Assembly: GCF_009909185.1 (NCBI RefSeq)
Contig: NZ_JAAAMV010000035.1
Span: 1-64,000 of the forward strand
Direction: 5' to 3'
DNA length: 64,000 bases
From: Paenibacillus glycinis
Lineage (GTDB): Bacteria; Bacillota; Bacilli; Paenibacillales; Paenibacillaceae
The notes beneath the pieces are model-generated. The model ran no database searches. It saw nothing but the letters and a program-made list of their open reading frames with translations, and was not told where the DNA came from. Positions 20,973-29,447 of the stretch are shown here, piece after piece. Each line of letters starts with the position of its first letter. Position 1 is the first letter of the stretch. The translations under genes were made by a program, and so were the position numbers.

Positions 20973-21914
20973 TTAGAGCCCCGAGCGCAGCAGCCAATAT
21001 ACCGTCGTCGCGAGGACCGCGGCCGAGAGCGCGAACAGGCCCTTCATCCAGCGCGGCGCCGGCGCGCCGGCATGGCCGCGCTCGCGGTTCGGACGGTGCA
21101 TCCATTGCTGCCAAGAGGCAGCCGCTTCGCGCGCGTTGCGGAATTCGCCGTAGAAGGCCTTGCGCAGCCAGCCGCTGAGCGGTTTCAACTGCGGGCTCGT
21201 CGCGGCGAGCTTCGCCAGCTCCTCCTGCGTCCGCGTCTGCGGCAGCAGCCCGGCCGACAGCTGCGCCAGCCTGCGCCCTTCGTAAAGCTGAACGCAAAGA
21301 ACGGCGAACGAGAACAGGTCGTAGCCCGCATCCGCCGTGCGCGATCCGGCATTCCAATACCCGCGGTCGTAGATCTCGGTAAATTGCCGGACCCCTTTCC
21401 CGAACGCCGTGGCGCCGCCGTAATCGACGAGCTCCGGACGCCCGTAATCTTCGACGATGACGTTCTCCACCTTCAAATCGCCGAACGCCCAGCCCGCTTC
21501 GTGCAGCTCCGCCAGCTTGCCGAGCAGATGAAACCCGACGACGGGGAGCCATTCTTTGCCTTGACGCTCGAGATAGTCTCCTAACGTCATCCCTTTGATA
21601 TAACGCATCACATAGAAGGGATAATCCTTCCCGTCCGCGGCCTGATAATCATCCACATCGACCAGAAACGCGCCGGACTTGGAGCCCAGCCTGCGTTTCT
21701 GCCCGGCTATCGCCTGCAGCACGTTGACCTCGGACTGCAGGTCCACCGCGTCGGCGCCGAGCTTGAGCGCGTACAAGTACCGCTGCCGTTCCACCAAGAA
21801 CACCTTGCCGTTGGCGCCTTCGCCGAGCGGCTTCTCGACCCGGTACGCGCCCTGCTTCCATTTGCCCCGGATCAGCGTGCCGCGCGGCAGGCTCCAATCA
21901 AACGACGTAGTCAC
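20973..21914 (-). CDS. Membrane-anchored serine/threonine protein kinase, YabT-like
   Basis: A 313-aa Hanks-type kinase with a single C-terminal membrane segment (about residues 290-308) and no external domain. The glycine-rich loop is PLGEGANGKVFLVE, the ATP lysine lies in LYALKLG, the catalytic loop is AFGDLKVENVIV (Asp present, HRD His/Arg replaced), and the Mg-binding segment is VDYGG. B. subtilis YabT at the same locus is a DNA-stimulated kinase acting in sporulation. The gene overlaps the upstream VWA gene by 17 bases, so they form a unit. Confidence 0.87.
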   Translation of the reverse strand: MTTSFDWSLPRGTLIRGKWKQGAYRVEKPLGEGANGKVFLVERQRYLYALKLGADAVDLQSEVNVLQAIAGQKRRLGSKSGAFLVDVDDYQAADGKDYPFYVMRYIKGMTLGDYLERQGKEWLPVVGFHLLGKLAELHEAGWAFGDLKVENVIVEDYGRPELVDYGGATAFGKGVRQFTEIYDRGYWNAGSRTADAGYDLFSFAVLCVQLYEGRRLAQLSAGLLPQTRTQEELAKLAATSPQLKPLSGWLRKAFYGEFRNAREAAASWQQWMHRPNRERGHAGAPAPRWMKGLFALSAAVLATTVYWLLRSGL

Positions 21915-22623
21915 TCATCATCCCGTCCGTTTCATCATTCTTCCTATTACCATAATCGGCTTTCCGGTAAAAATCAATGACATGCAAAATCGCCGGACCC
22001 GTCGGCGTCGTACCGCGCATCTGCAGACGCGGAAAAATCGCGTTCACGCCGCCGATATCCGCCGTCCAGTCCAAGTCCATTCTGCAGTCTTCGCCGTATG
22101 CCGAGCCGGGAAAATGAAACACCGACAGCTCGCTGCCGCCCTGTCGCGAGCGCAAGCTGAGCGCCAGATCGCGGATCGCTTCCTCGACCGCTTGGAGCTT
22201 CGGCTTCATGCTGGCGCTGGCATCGATCAGCAAGGCCACCCGAAGCTGGCTCGTCTCGCTGAGCTCGTCGATGACGCGCACGACTTCGCCGCGCTTCTCC
22301 GGCGGAAGCTCTTCGATCGAAGAGGCTCCGAGCACCTGCTTCAGCTCGCGGTGCACGGCATGCTGAATCGTCTGCACGACGGTTTTGCGCGTGAGCATCT
22401 GAACCGTCTGGGACAGCTGGCGCGTATGGGAAAGCCGGCTCAAGCCGCCGCCGGCTTTGGCGATTTCCTCGATCTCCGTCGTGCCGAATTCGACCAGGTC
22501 GCCTTGATCGACGATGCCGACCACGTTGACCGTAATCCCGGCGGCATACGCCTGCGCGGCCGCGACTACCGGACTGACGCCGACATTGGAGCATCCGTCC
22601 GTCACTAATAGAATCTGCCTCAT
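21898..22623 (-). CDS. VWA-domain protein, YabS-like
   Basis: A cytoplasmic protein of 241 aa from the ATG at 22623, which follows GGGGGAATG; an upstream TTG would add five residues but lies inside that ribosome site. The C-terminal half is a von Willebrand A domain with a MIDAS-like DASASMKP, while the N-terminal half begins with a similar ILLVTDGCSNVG, so it may be a tandem of two such folds. The function is not known; B. subtilis yabS lies between spoIIE and yabT in the same way. Confidence 0.85.
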   Translation of the reverse strand: MRQILLVTDGCSNVGVSPVVAAAQAYAAGITVNVVGIVDQGDLVEFGTTEIEEIAKAGGGLSRLSHTRQLSQTVQMLTRKTVVQTIQHAVHRELKQVLGASSIEELPPEKRGEVVRVIDELSETSQLRVALLIDASASMKPKLQAVEEAIRDLALSLRSRQGGSELSVFHFPGSAYGEDCRMDLDWTADIGGVNAIFPRLQMRGTTPTGPAILHVIDFYRKADYGNRKNDETDGMMSDYVV

Positions 22624-22742
22624 TGTACATTCCCCCAAAAGCTTGAGATTAAAACGCTTGGCAGCTGATGCTGGCTAGCACTCGTTCTATCAGCATTGCC
22701 ATAAATGGAAGAGGCTAATCCTGCTCTCGGGACACACGGCAT

Positions 22743-22774
22743 AAGAAGCCTGCCGCGGGCCGGCAGGCTTCTTG
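22743..22774. terminator. Strong hairpin after the repeat gene
   Basis: A 12-bp stem around 22745-22773 (GAAGCCTGCC arms) lies 43 bases after the repeat gene stop. The T-run is weak on both strands, so its terminator role is uncertain. It may attenuate readthrough into the VWA gene. Confidence 0.45.
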
Positions 22775-22816
22775 CGATTCTCTCGATTCTATGAGGCGGA
22801 TCGGACGACCCCGCTA

Positions 22817-23548
22817 TCATTGGTCGCGCAGAATGGCCGGCACGCGCGCCGGCGGCTGGGAACCGGGCGTTCGTTTGCGCTGCCGGGCGATGAACATTCG
22901 CTTCGGCTGGCCGGATTCGGAAACGCGTTTGAACGGCTGAAGGTCCGGCGCCTGTTTGGGCGGGCGAAGACCGGATGATTCATCCGGACGCTTGCGATGG
23001 ACCGCTTCGCGCGGCATAGGGGCGTCGGGCGCCGCTCTCTGCTGCCGACGTTCGAGCGTCGCGCGAGCAGGCTGCGGGATGTCCGGCGCCGCTCTCTGCT
23101 GTGGACGTTCGGACGTCGCCCGAGCAGGCTGCGGGATGTCCGGCGCCGCTCCCTGCTGACGACGTTCGGACGTCGCCCGAGCAGGCTGCGGGATGTCCGG
23201 CGCCGCTCCCTGCTGTCGACGTTCGAGCGTCGCCCGAGCAGGCTGCGGGATGTCCGGCGCCGCTCCCTGCTGTCGACGTTCGAGCGTCGTCCGAGCGGGC
23301 TGCGGGATGTCCGGCGCTTGGCCGAACCGCCGCAGCTCGACTATCCGTTCGCGCTTCGCCGCTTCGGGAGGCGGCGGCACCCGGAGCGCCCAATGCTCCC
23401 GCCCGGGCAGCCGGTCCTCCGGCATTCGTATGCGCGCCCGCCTCCGCTGCGCCTTGACTCCGCGTTCCTCCGCCGCTTCGTTCCACCCGTTCAACGCTGC
23501 CGTGCTTCTATTTAAAAATGCGCCTCGCATCAACTTATATCCATTCAT
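22817..23548 (-). CDS. Arg/Pro/Gln-rich tandem-repeat protein after spoIIE, unknown function
   Basis: I do not recognise this 243-aa protein. Its middle (about residues 77-175) is five copies of a 19-residue unit like APDIPQPARATLERRQQGA, and both flanks are rich in Arg, Pro and Gln, giving a strongly basic, probably disordered chain without signal peptide or membrane segment. The ATG lies one base after the spoIIE stop (TGAGATG), so it would be coupled to spoIIE translation. Because the 57-bp unit has no stop in several frames, other frames are also open; the minus frame starting at 23548 is preferred for its coupling and length. Confidence 0.6.
   Translation of the reverse strand: MNGYKLMRGAFLNRSTAALNGWNEAAEERGVKAQRRRARIRMPEDRLPGREHWALRVPPPPEAAKRERIVELRRFGQAPDIPQPARTTLERRQQGAAPDIPQPARATLERRQQGAAPDIPQPARATSERRQQGAAPDIPQPARATSERPQQRAAPDIPQPARATLERRQQRAAPDAPMPREAVHRKRPDESSGLRPPKQAPDLQPFKRVSESGQPKRMFIARQRKRTPGSQPPARVPAILRDQ
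23017..23325. repeat. 57-bp in-frame tandem repeat array
   Basis: Units start at 23074, 23131, 23188, 23245 and 23302 (each begins GCGGGATGTCCGGCGCC on the plus strand), with a degenerate copy at 23017-23073 and the last copy truncated. The period is exactly 57 bp (19 codons) and copies differ at few positions, suggesting recent expansion and possible length variation. Confidence 0.95.
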
Positions 23549-23549
23549 C

Positions 23550-26048
23550 TCAGCTCACCGTCCTCGGACGCTCGACCGTGGGTCTACCAGGCCAGCGGAA
23601 TGTTGCCCACTCGGGCTGATGCTTGTCCACTCTTGCGACGACAACCGTCATATCATCCACAATGTCGCCTTTGTGATACCGTACCACCGTATCGAGAAGC
23701 GCGTCCGCAATCTCCTGCGGGTTGTCGGTTTTGATCTCCTGGATGACCCGTTTCATCCACATCTCCTTGTTCACGGCATGTCCCGGGGCATCGTAGATGC
23801 CGTCGGTCATCATGATGAGCGTGTCTCCCGGCTGCAATTGTACGCGAATCAGATCTATGTCAATGTCCTGCAATATCCCTACCGGCAAATTGTTGGCCGA
23901 GACCGGAATCACTTCGTTCCCGCGCTTGATGAAGCTGGGCGTTGATCCGATTTTCAAGAAGGTCGTCTTCGCCGAATACATGTCGATCAGCGCTACGTCG
24001 ACCGTTGCGAATACTTCGTCCGAGGATCGAAGCAGGAGCACGGAATTGACCGATTTGATGGCCAGCTTCTCGTCCATGCCGGACTGCAGCAATTGCTGCA
24101 GGATCGTCAGCGCCGCGCTGCTTTCCTGCTTCGCCCGCTCGCCGTTGCCCATGCCGTCGCTGATCGCCACGGCAAACTTGCCGTTGCCCAGCTCGACCGT
24201 GCTGAAGCTGTCTCCCGACAGCAAATCCCCGCCTTTGGCAAGCCCGGCCACGCCGGTATCGACCTCGAACGCCTTGGCGGTGCCGAAGACGACCAGCGCG
24301 GCGCCGCCGTCCTTCTCCGGCAGTTTCTCCGACATGACGGCGATCGGCTCGCCCAGGATATCGGAGAGGAGCGGCGCAATGATTTTGCGGCACTCGTCAT
24401 AGCCTTGCCCGAAGGTGTGGTACACCTCGATTTCAACATTCCCCTCCTCCAAGTTAATGACTTCGATGCCCTGTATCGATAAACCGAGCCCTTCCAGCGC
24501 TTCTCGGATTTGTTCTTCCTGCAAGTGCAGCTGCTGCCCTTCCCGTTGAATTTCCCTCGCCAGGTCTTCCATGACCTGCGAGACGCCGGACAGCTGCTCC
24601 GCCACGAGCTGACGCGAGTCGTTCAGCTGCTTCCGCCATTGAAGATCATGCTGATACAGTTCATGCTGCTGCTGCATCACCCCAAGCACCTGATGCGTCT
24701 TGGTGCAATGCACGCTCCACTCCCTCGGCACCTCCTTCGGCCCCATGCGGCGGCCCTCTTCCACGGTCGACATCATGTTCGTCATCATGCGGTACGTGTC
24801 ATAAAATTTCCCCTCCCAACAGAGATCTTTTCGGTGGCAGCCGCTGCAAACCCGCTCCGCCGCCGCATTCATGAAGTGACTGACCGTTTCTTCCCGCTTG
24901 TCCTTCTCGTCCGTGCCGCCGCCGAACTGCCCGAAGCTTCGGGACAACTGACGAAACACTTCCGAGAACTGCGTCACTCGCTGCGCCGTCACGTCCCGTA
25001 CGCGCTTGGCGTACTCATGCTGGGATTTGACGTGTTCTTGCGTGCCGGGCACGTATTTGGAAATGATGCGCGTAATCGATTTGGGGGTGGCGAGCAGCAA
25101 AGCCGCCGCGATGACGGACTCCCACGTGGAAGCCATCACGTCCGTCTGGTTCCCCACGTAGATCGCAAGGATGGAGGAACCGAGCAGCATGCCGAAGGCG
25201 ACGGCCATTTTGCCTCCTTCGCGGAGCAGACCCGCCAGCATGCCGGCAAACGCGAGCAAGCTCATCTGCACGATCGCGTTGGCATCCGCCAAGCTTAAGA
25301 TGAGACCGGCCACGACGCCGACGGAAGCGCCGAGCGGCGCGCCGCCGACCAAGGCGAAGAGGAGCAGCATATAGCGCGACATGATGTGTTCGATGGATAA
25401 CCCTTCTATGGTCCAGCCAACGGCTCCCGTCATAATGGAGGCCAGCATGATCATGAGGCAAATGATTTCTTCGTTCTTGAGCGAAGAGGTCTTCTTCGTG
25501 AACGTCAGCACGGGAAGGGCTTGCACGAAGACGAGAGTGAGCACGAAGCCAAGCGACGCCTCGACGCCGACCATCATCAGCTCGTACCAGCCAAGCGAGC
25601 TCTGCGTGACGACGCCGAACAGCCGCACGAGCAGCGTGGCCAGGAACACGAGCAGCGGCGAGTAGGAGAGCTCGGCCCTTTCGTAGGCCTCCAGCCCGCG
25701 CAGCAATAAGTAGACGACCGCGAGTTCCATGGCGATCCACATCGGGTCCGGCGAGACGGCGAACCAGCTGCCGGCGATGATCGTCGCGGCTACCGGCAGA
25801 TGCAGATCCTTTCGCAAAAAGTAGATGACGGTGAAGTACGCGACGGCGAACGGGGTGAGCGATTCCAGAATGACGGCTCGTCCGAGGAGGAAGCCGACGG
25901 CCATGAGTATGAACGTCCATTTACGGGAGGCGACGATACCCGCGAGTCGAAGGGCACCTGTGCGGGTCAACCCTTTATGAAGCGCCGATTGCACGAAGCT
26001 TGTTTTGCGCACGCCTGGGAACATGACGACTTTCGGTTTGACTGCCAT
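23550..26048 (-). CDS. spoIIE: Stage II sporulation protein E, PP2C phosphatase
   Basis: Sits at the polar septum and dephosphorylates SpoIIAA, leading to sigma-F activation in the forespore. It has an N-terminal region of about ten membrane segments (to about residue 330), a central FtsZ-interacting region with CSGCHRKDLCWEGKF, and a C-terminal PP2C domain (VAISDGMGNGERAKQESS, MMTDGIYDAPG, DDMTVVVARV). The ATG at 26048 has AAGGGTGGTG upstream and gives 832 aa; GTG codons at 26063 and 26060 are alternatives. A Spo0A-type promoter precedes it. Confidence 0.97.
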   Translation of the reverse strand: MAVKPKVVMFPGVRKTSFVQSALHKGLTRTGALRLAGIVASRKWTFILMAVGFLLGRAVILESLTPFAVAYFTVIYFLRKDLHLPVAATIIAGSWFAVSPDPMWIAMELAVVYLLLRGLEAYERAELSYSPLLVFLATLLVRLFGVVTQSSLGWYELMMVGVEASLGFVLTLVFVQALPVLTFTKKTSSLKNEEIICLMIMLASIMTGAVGWTIEGLSIEHIMSRYMLLLFALVGGAPLGASVGVVAGLILSLADANAIVQMSLLAFAGMLAGLLREGGKMAVAFGMLLGSSILAIYVGNQTDVMASTWESVIAAALLLATPKSITRIISKYVPGTQEHVKSQHEYAKRVRDVTAQRVTQFSEVFRQLSRSFGQFGGGTDEKDKREETVSHFMNAAAERVCSGCHRKDLCWEGKFYDTYRMMTNMMSTVEEGRRMGPKEVPREWSVHCTKTHQVLGVMQQQHELYQHDLQWRKQLNDSRQLVAEQLSGVSQVMEDLAREIQREGQQLHLQEEQIREALEGLGLSIQGIEVINLEEGNVEIEVYHTFGQGYDECRKIIAPLLSDILGEPIAVMSEKLPEKDGGAALVVFGTAKAFEVDTGVAGLAKGGDLLSGDSFSTVELGNGKFAVAISDGMGNGERAKQESSAALTILQQLLQSGMDEKLAIKSVNSVLLLRSSDEVFATVDVALIDMYSAKTTFLKIGSTPSFIKRGNEVIPVSANNLPVGILQDIDIDLIRVQLQPGDTLIMMTDGIYDAPGHAVNKEMWMKRVIQEIKTDNPQEIADALLDTVVRYHKGDIVDDMTVVVARVDKHQPEWATFRWPGRPTVERPRTVS

Positions 26049-26086
26049 GGTGAGAAGCACCACCCTTTTCGAAATAATGTATCGCC

Positions 26087-26155
26087 ATTATAGAGTCGGG
26101 CAAACGAGAAAGTTTGTCAGAAAGCGTTGTCACCGCCAAAGTTTTTTCCGACAAT
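26087..26155 (-). promoter_or_regulatory. Spo0A-type promoter of spoIIE
   Basis: A perfect -10 TATAAT (26087-26092) has a -35-like TGACAA (26114-26119) 21 bp upstream, the long spacing known for Spo0A-activated sigma-A promoters such as spoIIE and spoIIG of B. subtilis. Two 0A-box-like sites occur: 26113-26121 (8/9 match to TTTGTCRAA, plus strand) and 26147-26155 (7/9, minus strand). Confidence 0.72.
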
Positions 26156-26402
26156 TTCGCCGCGGCGGGCGGCGGCGTGTCGCCGGACCGGCATCCTGCT
26201 GTATGTCTGGGATTCAGCGTGGGCTGCGGTGTTCCGCCGCGTTGCCTTTCAACAAAAAGCGTGGCCGATTGTTGCGCGTCCGGTGACGATTCGCCGTCCG
26301 AAACTGTCGGGATAGCGTGAGAACAAGAGAAAAGTTTTTTCCGTGGGCGGGTATATTTATGACGTGGGCTGCATAAAGAGGTCACAGAGGGAAAGAAAAA
26401 TC
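26156..26402. other. Intergenic region upstream of the spoIIE promoter, nothing recognised
   Basis: About 250 bp between the Spo0A-box region and the yabR terminator. Short open frames here lack ribosome sites. B. subtilis has tRNA genes in the equivalent gap; I found no tRNA cloverleaf here. Confidence 0.5.
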
Positions 26403-26433
26403 AAAAAAGGCAGTGCCGAATGGGGCACTGCCT
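26403..26433 (-). terminator. Rho-independent terminator of the yabR-like gene
   Basis: A perfect 10-bp stem (26408-26417 with 26424-26433) followed on the minus strand by six T, 18 bases after the stop codon of the S1-domain gene. Confidence 0.93.
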
Positions 26434-26450
26434 TCAAAGATGCTATGCAA

Positions 26451-26984
26451 TTAAACGCGTTTCGCTCCGCGACCGCCGCGTTTGGATTCCGTGTTCTTCT
26501 TCAGGGAGGACATACGTTCTTCGCTGTCTTTCAGGAAGCGTGACATTTTATCCTCGAAAGAAGGCTTGCCGTAAGCAGGTTTGCCGCCGCCGGCTTTATT
26601 AAATGGACGTCCGCCGCCGCCACCGCCGCCTGGACGATTGAAACCTCCGCCGCCGCCGGGTCCGCGATCTCCGCCGCCGCTCGGACGGTTGAAGCCGCCT
26701 GGCCGATCTCCGGTGCGCTCGCGCTGAGGAGGTACAGAACCTTCTGGCCGGTCGATTGCTTGTTTGATGGAAAGCCCGATTTTCCCGTCTTTATCTACAT
26801 TAATGACCTTCACTGTAACGACATCTTCCAGTTTCAGATGGTCTTTAACGTCTTTGACGTAGTTATCGGCAATCTCTGAGATGTGAACTAGCCCTGTGAC
26901 ACCTCCCGACAAATCGACGAATGCTCCGAAATGCGTAATGCCTGTCACCTTGCCTTCTAACTTGGCGCCCACTTCAATTGCCAT
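26451..26984 (-). CDS. S1-domain RNA-binding protein, YabR-like
   Basis: A 177-aa protein with one N-terminal S1 domain (residues 1-75: GAKLEGKVTGITHFGAFVDL, GLVHISEIADNYVKDV, KIGLSIKQA), followed by a Gly/Arg/Pro-rich flexible linker (RGPGGGGGFNRPGGG) and a C-terminal helix with FEDKMSRFLKDSEERM, a motif shared by YabR and GSP13 relatives. It probably binds RNA or ribosomes. The ATG at 26984 has GGGAGG upstream. It follows divIC as in B. subtilis. The glycine-rich linker is longer than in B. subtilis. Confidence 0.93.
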   Translation of the reverse strand: MAIEVGAKLEGKVTGITHFGAFVDLSGGVTGLVHISEIADNYVKDVKDHLKLEDVVTVKVINVDKDGKIGLSIKQAIDRPEGSVPPQRERTGDRPGGFNRPSGGGDRGPGGGGGFNRPGGGGGGGRPFNKAGGGKPAYGKPSFEDKMSRFLKDSEERMSSLKKNTESKRGGRGAKRV

Positions 26985-27217
26985 AGGTAAAAATGTTCCT
27001 CCCTAACCGTTATGAGAAGCATCTCGCTTCGAGATCCGCAGCTCCAGCATCCGCGGGTAAAAAATGAGGTAAGCCAAGATGATGAACTGGCCGGCGCCGT
27101 CTTCGTGCGGCAACCGAGAGCGTCACCCTGTGAAAGCGAAAAATTGCGGTTACTTAAGCTAAGTATACTCGAACGGCAGAAGCAAGGCAACAGACGTATA
27201 CCCGTTTTGCCGCCCGG

Positions 27218-27538
27218 CTACGGCCTTGGGACGACATCGATCTGTTTCTCGCCCTTCTTGACCATCCCGAATTCCTGCGTCGCCTTCAGTCCGATATACT
27301 CCGGATCGTTCAGCCGCTTGAGCTCGAGCTTTAAGTCTTCCGATTGCTTGGTCGCTTCGTTGAACTTCTGCTTCGCGGCAGCCAATTTCTCCTCCGCTTG
27401 GCCTTGATGGTGAAGCTGCGTTATGAATGTATAGAGCGCCCAGCCCATGAAAAGCGTGACGAACATAAACCAAAGCTTAAGCCTGCGTTTCGATCCCGCG
27501 CGGTTCGCAGACGATGCGTTAGAGTTAGCGGCAGCCAT
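27218..27538 (-). CDS. divIC: Septum formation initiator protein DivIC
   Basis: Bitopic division protein that works with FtsL and DivIB at the septum. It is 106 aa: a basic cytoplasmic N-terminus with SKRRLKLW, one membrane segment (about residues 22-41), then an external coiled coil (EEKLAAAKQKFNEATKQSED) and the DivIC-type LNDPEYIGLKATQEFGMVKKGE motif. It follows yabQ with a 22-bp gap and precedes the yabR-like gene, the B. subtilis order. Confidence 0.95.
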   Translation of the reverse strand: MAAANSNASSANRAGSKRRLKLWFMFVTLFMGWALYTFITQLHHQGQAEEKLAAAKQKFNEATKQSEDLKLELKRLNDPEYIGLKATQEFGMVKKGEKQIDVVPRP

Positions 27539-27560
27539 TCATGGACCCCCTGACGTAAGT

Positions 27561-28211
27561 TTAATCATCTTCCTTCTTCGCGTCGTTGCGGTTCTTCCAG
27601 CGCTGCCAAAGCCCCTGCACGGCGCCCTTGCCCGTCTGAAAACGTTCCGCAACCCGCCATTTGGCGATAATCGGATATACCCGCTTCTTGCACCAGCGAA
27701 ACACCGGTTTCCAAATCGGCTTCGTCATCCAGGAGATCAGAAGCCAAAGCGGACGGAATAATTGTATCACAATTTTGAAGAGGAAAATAGTAAACGCCCG
27801 GAAAAAGGCCAAAACGAGCCTTGCCAGCCGATACAGCAAAACGAGCGGTTTCACGATCAAGATCATGAAGGCTTGGATCGTGAACTTCGTGACGGCGCGA
27901 ACGGTCTGAATGAGCAGCTGCACGACCCTGACGGTGATCTTGCTGAACAGCCAATAGTAGCAGGCGATGCCGAGCAGCAGCCCCAGGAACACATAGAACC
28001 GCACTTCCCCGTGATTGCTCGACGAAAGCACCTGGAACACCGCGATCGTCGCGGCGATCCAGTACAGCAGATCGAAAATCGGCACCCAGATGCGGCTGAT
28101 CCGCAGCTCGTCCGATACGACGCGGTAGCCGTCGAAAACGATGCCCATCCCGATCCCAGAGAGAAGCATCGTCATCATGGTCCACCATTGCACGCTGAGG
28201 CTTACGCTCAC
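27561..28211 (-). CDS. yabQ: Spore cortex biosynthesis protein YabQ
   Basis: Outer forespore membrane protein needed for cortex formation in B. subtilis. The 216-aa product begins with four membrane segments (within residues 1-90; GIGMGIVFDGYRV is conserved), followed by a region of amphipathic or hydrophobic helices (TKFTIQAFMILIVKPL, FFRAFTIFLFKIVIQL) and a basic tail. It overlaps yabP by 4 bases (ATGA). Expected to be under sigma-E control, but I found no convincing sigma-E promoter. Confidence 0.94.
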   Translation of the reverse strand: MSVSLSVQWWTMMTMLLSGIGMGIVFDGYRVVSDELRISRIWVPIFDLLYWIAATIAVFQVLSSSNHGEVRFYVFLGLLLGIACYYWLFSKITVRVVQLLIQTVRAVTKFTIQAFMILIVKPLVLLYRLARLVLAFFRAFTIFLFKIVIQLFRPLWLLISWMTKPIWKPVFRWCKKRVYPIIAKWRVAERFQTGKGAVQGLWQRWKNRNDAKKEDD

Positions 28212-28492
28212 TTGAAGATCTTCCCGAACAGGCCCTTGGATTTAGAGGCCGAATTGCCGTCCAAATACGTGAGCGAATGAACAAGCCCTTCTATGGCGAC
28301 AAGCCCCTGCTCCAGGCTCAGATGCTTCATGTGCAGATTTTGCCCGCGGATCGCCAGGAAGCCAAGCTCCGTCTCCAACAGAAACTCTTCCACGTCGAAG
28401 CTTTCCACGTTCATGACGCCGGTAATCTCAAGGATCTTGCGGTTAAGCATTTTGATTTCCTGGCGTTTCTGCGTTTTGTTCCCCTGCTCCAT
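28208..28492 (-). CDS. yabP: Sporulation protein YabP
   Basis: A 94-aa YabP/YqfC-family protein required with YabQ for sporulation in B. subtilis; these proteins are small beta-rich and mother-cell expressed. Visible family features are LEITGVMNVESFDVEEFLLET, GFLAIRGQNLHMKHL and the GLVAIEG segment. The ATG at 28492 sits behind GGGG; a GTG one codon upstream is also possible. It is coupled to yabQ by a 4-base overlap. Confidence 0.94.
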   Translation of the reverse strand: MEQGNKTQKRQEIKMLNRKILEITGVMNVESFDVEEFLLETELGFLAIRGQNLHMKHLSLEQGLVAIEGLVHSLTYLDGNSASKSKGLFGKIFK

Positions 28493-28667
28493 CACTGCCC
28501 CGTCCCCCTTCTACGAGCCTACTAGTAACTGAGACTAGCCTATGAGGAGCGGACAGGTTTTAGAACTGATGCGAAGCGTGCCGTTTCCACGCCGCATGAA
28601 CGGCCCTCCACCCGCGAACGGCGTCCTATTCATCGCGGATTTGCCCGCGCCGGGCGGTTTCGCGCAT

Positions 28668-28706
28668 AAAAAAAACGGCCCCGTCCGGTGGTGCCGGATG
28701 AGGCCG
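28668..28706 (-). terminator. Rho-independent terminator of rqcP
   Basis: A long G+C-rich stem (28676-28688 with 28694-28706, one mismatch) followed on the minus strand by eight T, just after the rqcP stop. It ends the mazG-hup-rqcP side and isolates yabPQ. Confidence 0.93.
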
Positions 28707-28713
28707 CCTGCGC

Positions 28714-28995
28714 TTACTGCCAGTCGAGCTTATTGTCGGGCTGGCGCGATTCTTCCTTCAACAAAGTATACATCCCGCTCGCCTCGTCCTTCTTGGTCGT
28801 CTCCGCGATCCGCTCGACGCGGACGGTGACGATCTTCTGGCCGTATTGAATCTTGAGCTCGTCGCCGGCTTTGACGTCGCTGCTCGCTTTGGCTTCGCGG
28901 TCGTTGATCCAGACGCGCCCTTGATCGGACACGTCCTTGGCGACGGTGCGCCGCTTGATCAGACGCGATACTTTGAGGAATTTATCCAGACGCAT
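28714..28995 (-). CDS. rqcP: Ribosome quality control S4-domain protein RqcP (YabO)
   Basis: A 93-aa single S4 domain protein (MRLDKFLKVSRLIKRRTVAK, GRVWINDREAKASSDVKAGD, LKIQYGQKIVTVRVERI). In B. subtilis RqcP binds the stalled 50S subunit and works with RqcH in C-terminal alanine tailing. It starts 2 bases after the hup stop. The tail after residue 75 (KEESRQPDNKLDWQ) is not part of the S4 fold. Confidence 0.95.
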   Translation of the reverse strand: MRLDKFLKVSRLIKRRTVAKDVSDQGRVWINDREAKASSDVKAGDELKIQYGQKIVTVRVERIAETTKKDEASGMYTLLKEESRQPDNKLDWQ

Positions 28996-28997
28996 GC

Positions 28998-29270
28998 TTA
29001 CTTGATGGCGTCTTTCAATTTGTTGCCGGCTTTGAACGCTGGTACCTTGGATTCCGCGATCGTGATCGGGTTGCCCGTTTGCGGGTTGCGGCCCGTGCGG
29101 CCGGAACGTTTGCGCGTCTCGAACGTGCCGAAGCCGATCAGCTGCACTTTATCGCCGCCTGCGAGGGCGTCCGTGACTTCGCCGAGGAAGCCGTTCAGCA
29201 CCGATTCCACGTCGCGTTTGGTCAAGCCGCTCTTTGCTGCAATGTTGTTGATCAAATCCGTTTTGTTCAT
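28998..29270 (-). CDS. hup: HU-family DNA-binding protein
   Basis: Nucleoid protein that bends DNA. It is 90 aa, the standard length, with NKTDLINNIAAKSGLTKRDVE, the LIGFGTFETRKRSGRTGRNPQTG arm region and VPAFKAGNKLKDAI. The ATG has TAGGAGG upstream. It lies between mazG and rqcP, an insertion relative to the B. subtilis yabN-yabO order. Confidence 0.97.
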   Translation of the reverse strand: MNKTDLINNIAAKSGLTKRDVESVLNGFLGEVTDALAGGDKVQLIGFGTFETRKRSGRTGRNPQTGNPITIAESKVPAFKAGNKLKDAIK

Positions 29271-29447
29271 CGTAAAAATCCTCCTATTAATTCAAATATG
29301 GTTGTAGGCGGCGCGAAGACCGCCAGTTAGCCTCGTTTCCTCAAAACGTACTATTCTGCTCGTTAGCAAAAAAATCCTGCCTGACTGGAAAATATTTTTG
29401 TGTTTTATGAGGAAATTAGCCGAATTTTGACGAATCTTTCTGGACTG

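Noticed and set aside
22997-23945. Plus-strand frames through the 57-bp repeats
   Set aside because: The repeat unit is stop-free in several frames, so they stay open by construction; they run into the spoIIE antisense strand and lack ribosome sites.
26156-26402. tRNA genes between spoIIE and the yabR-like gene, as in B. subtilis
   Set aside because: No acceptor stem, T-loop or cloverleaf sequence could be identified.
28496-28580. Sigma-E promoter for yabPQ
   Set aside because: A CATAGGCT resembles the -10 box, but no -35 at the right distance was found.
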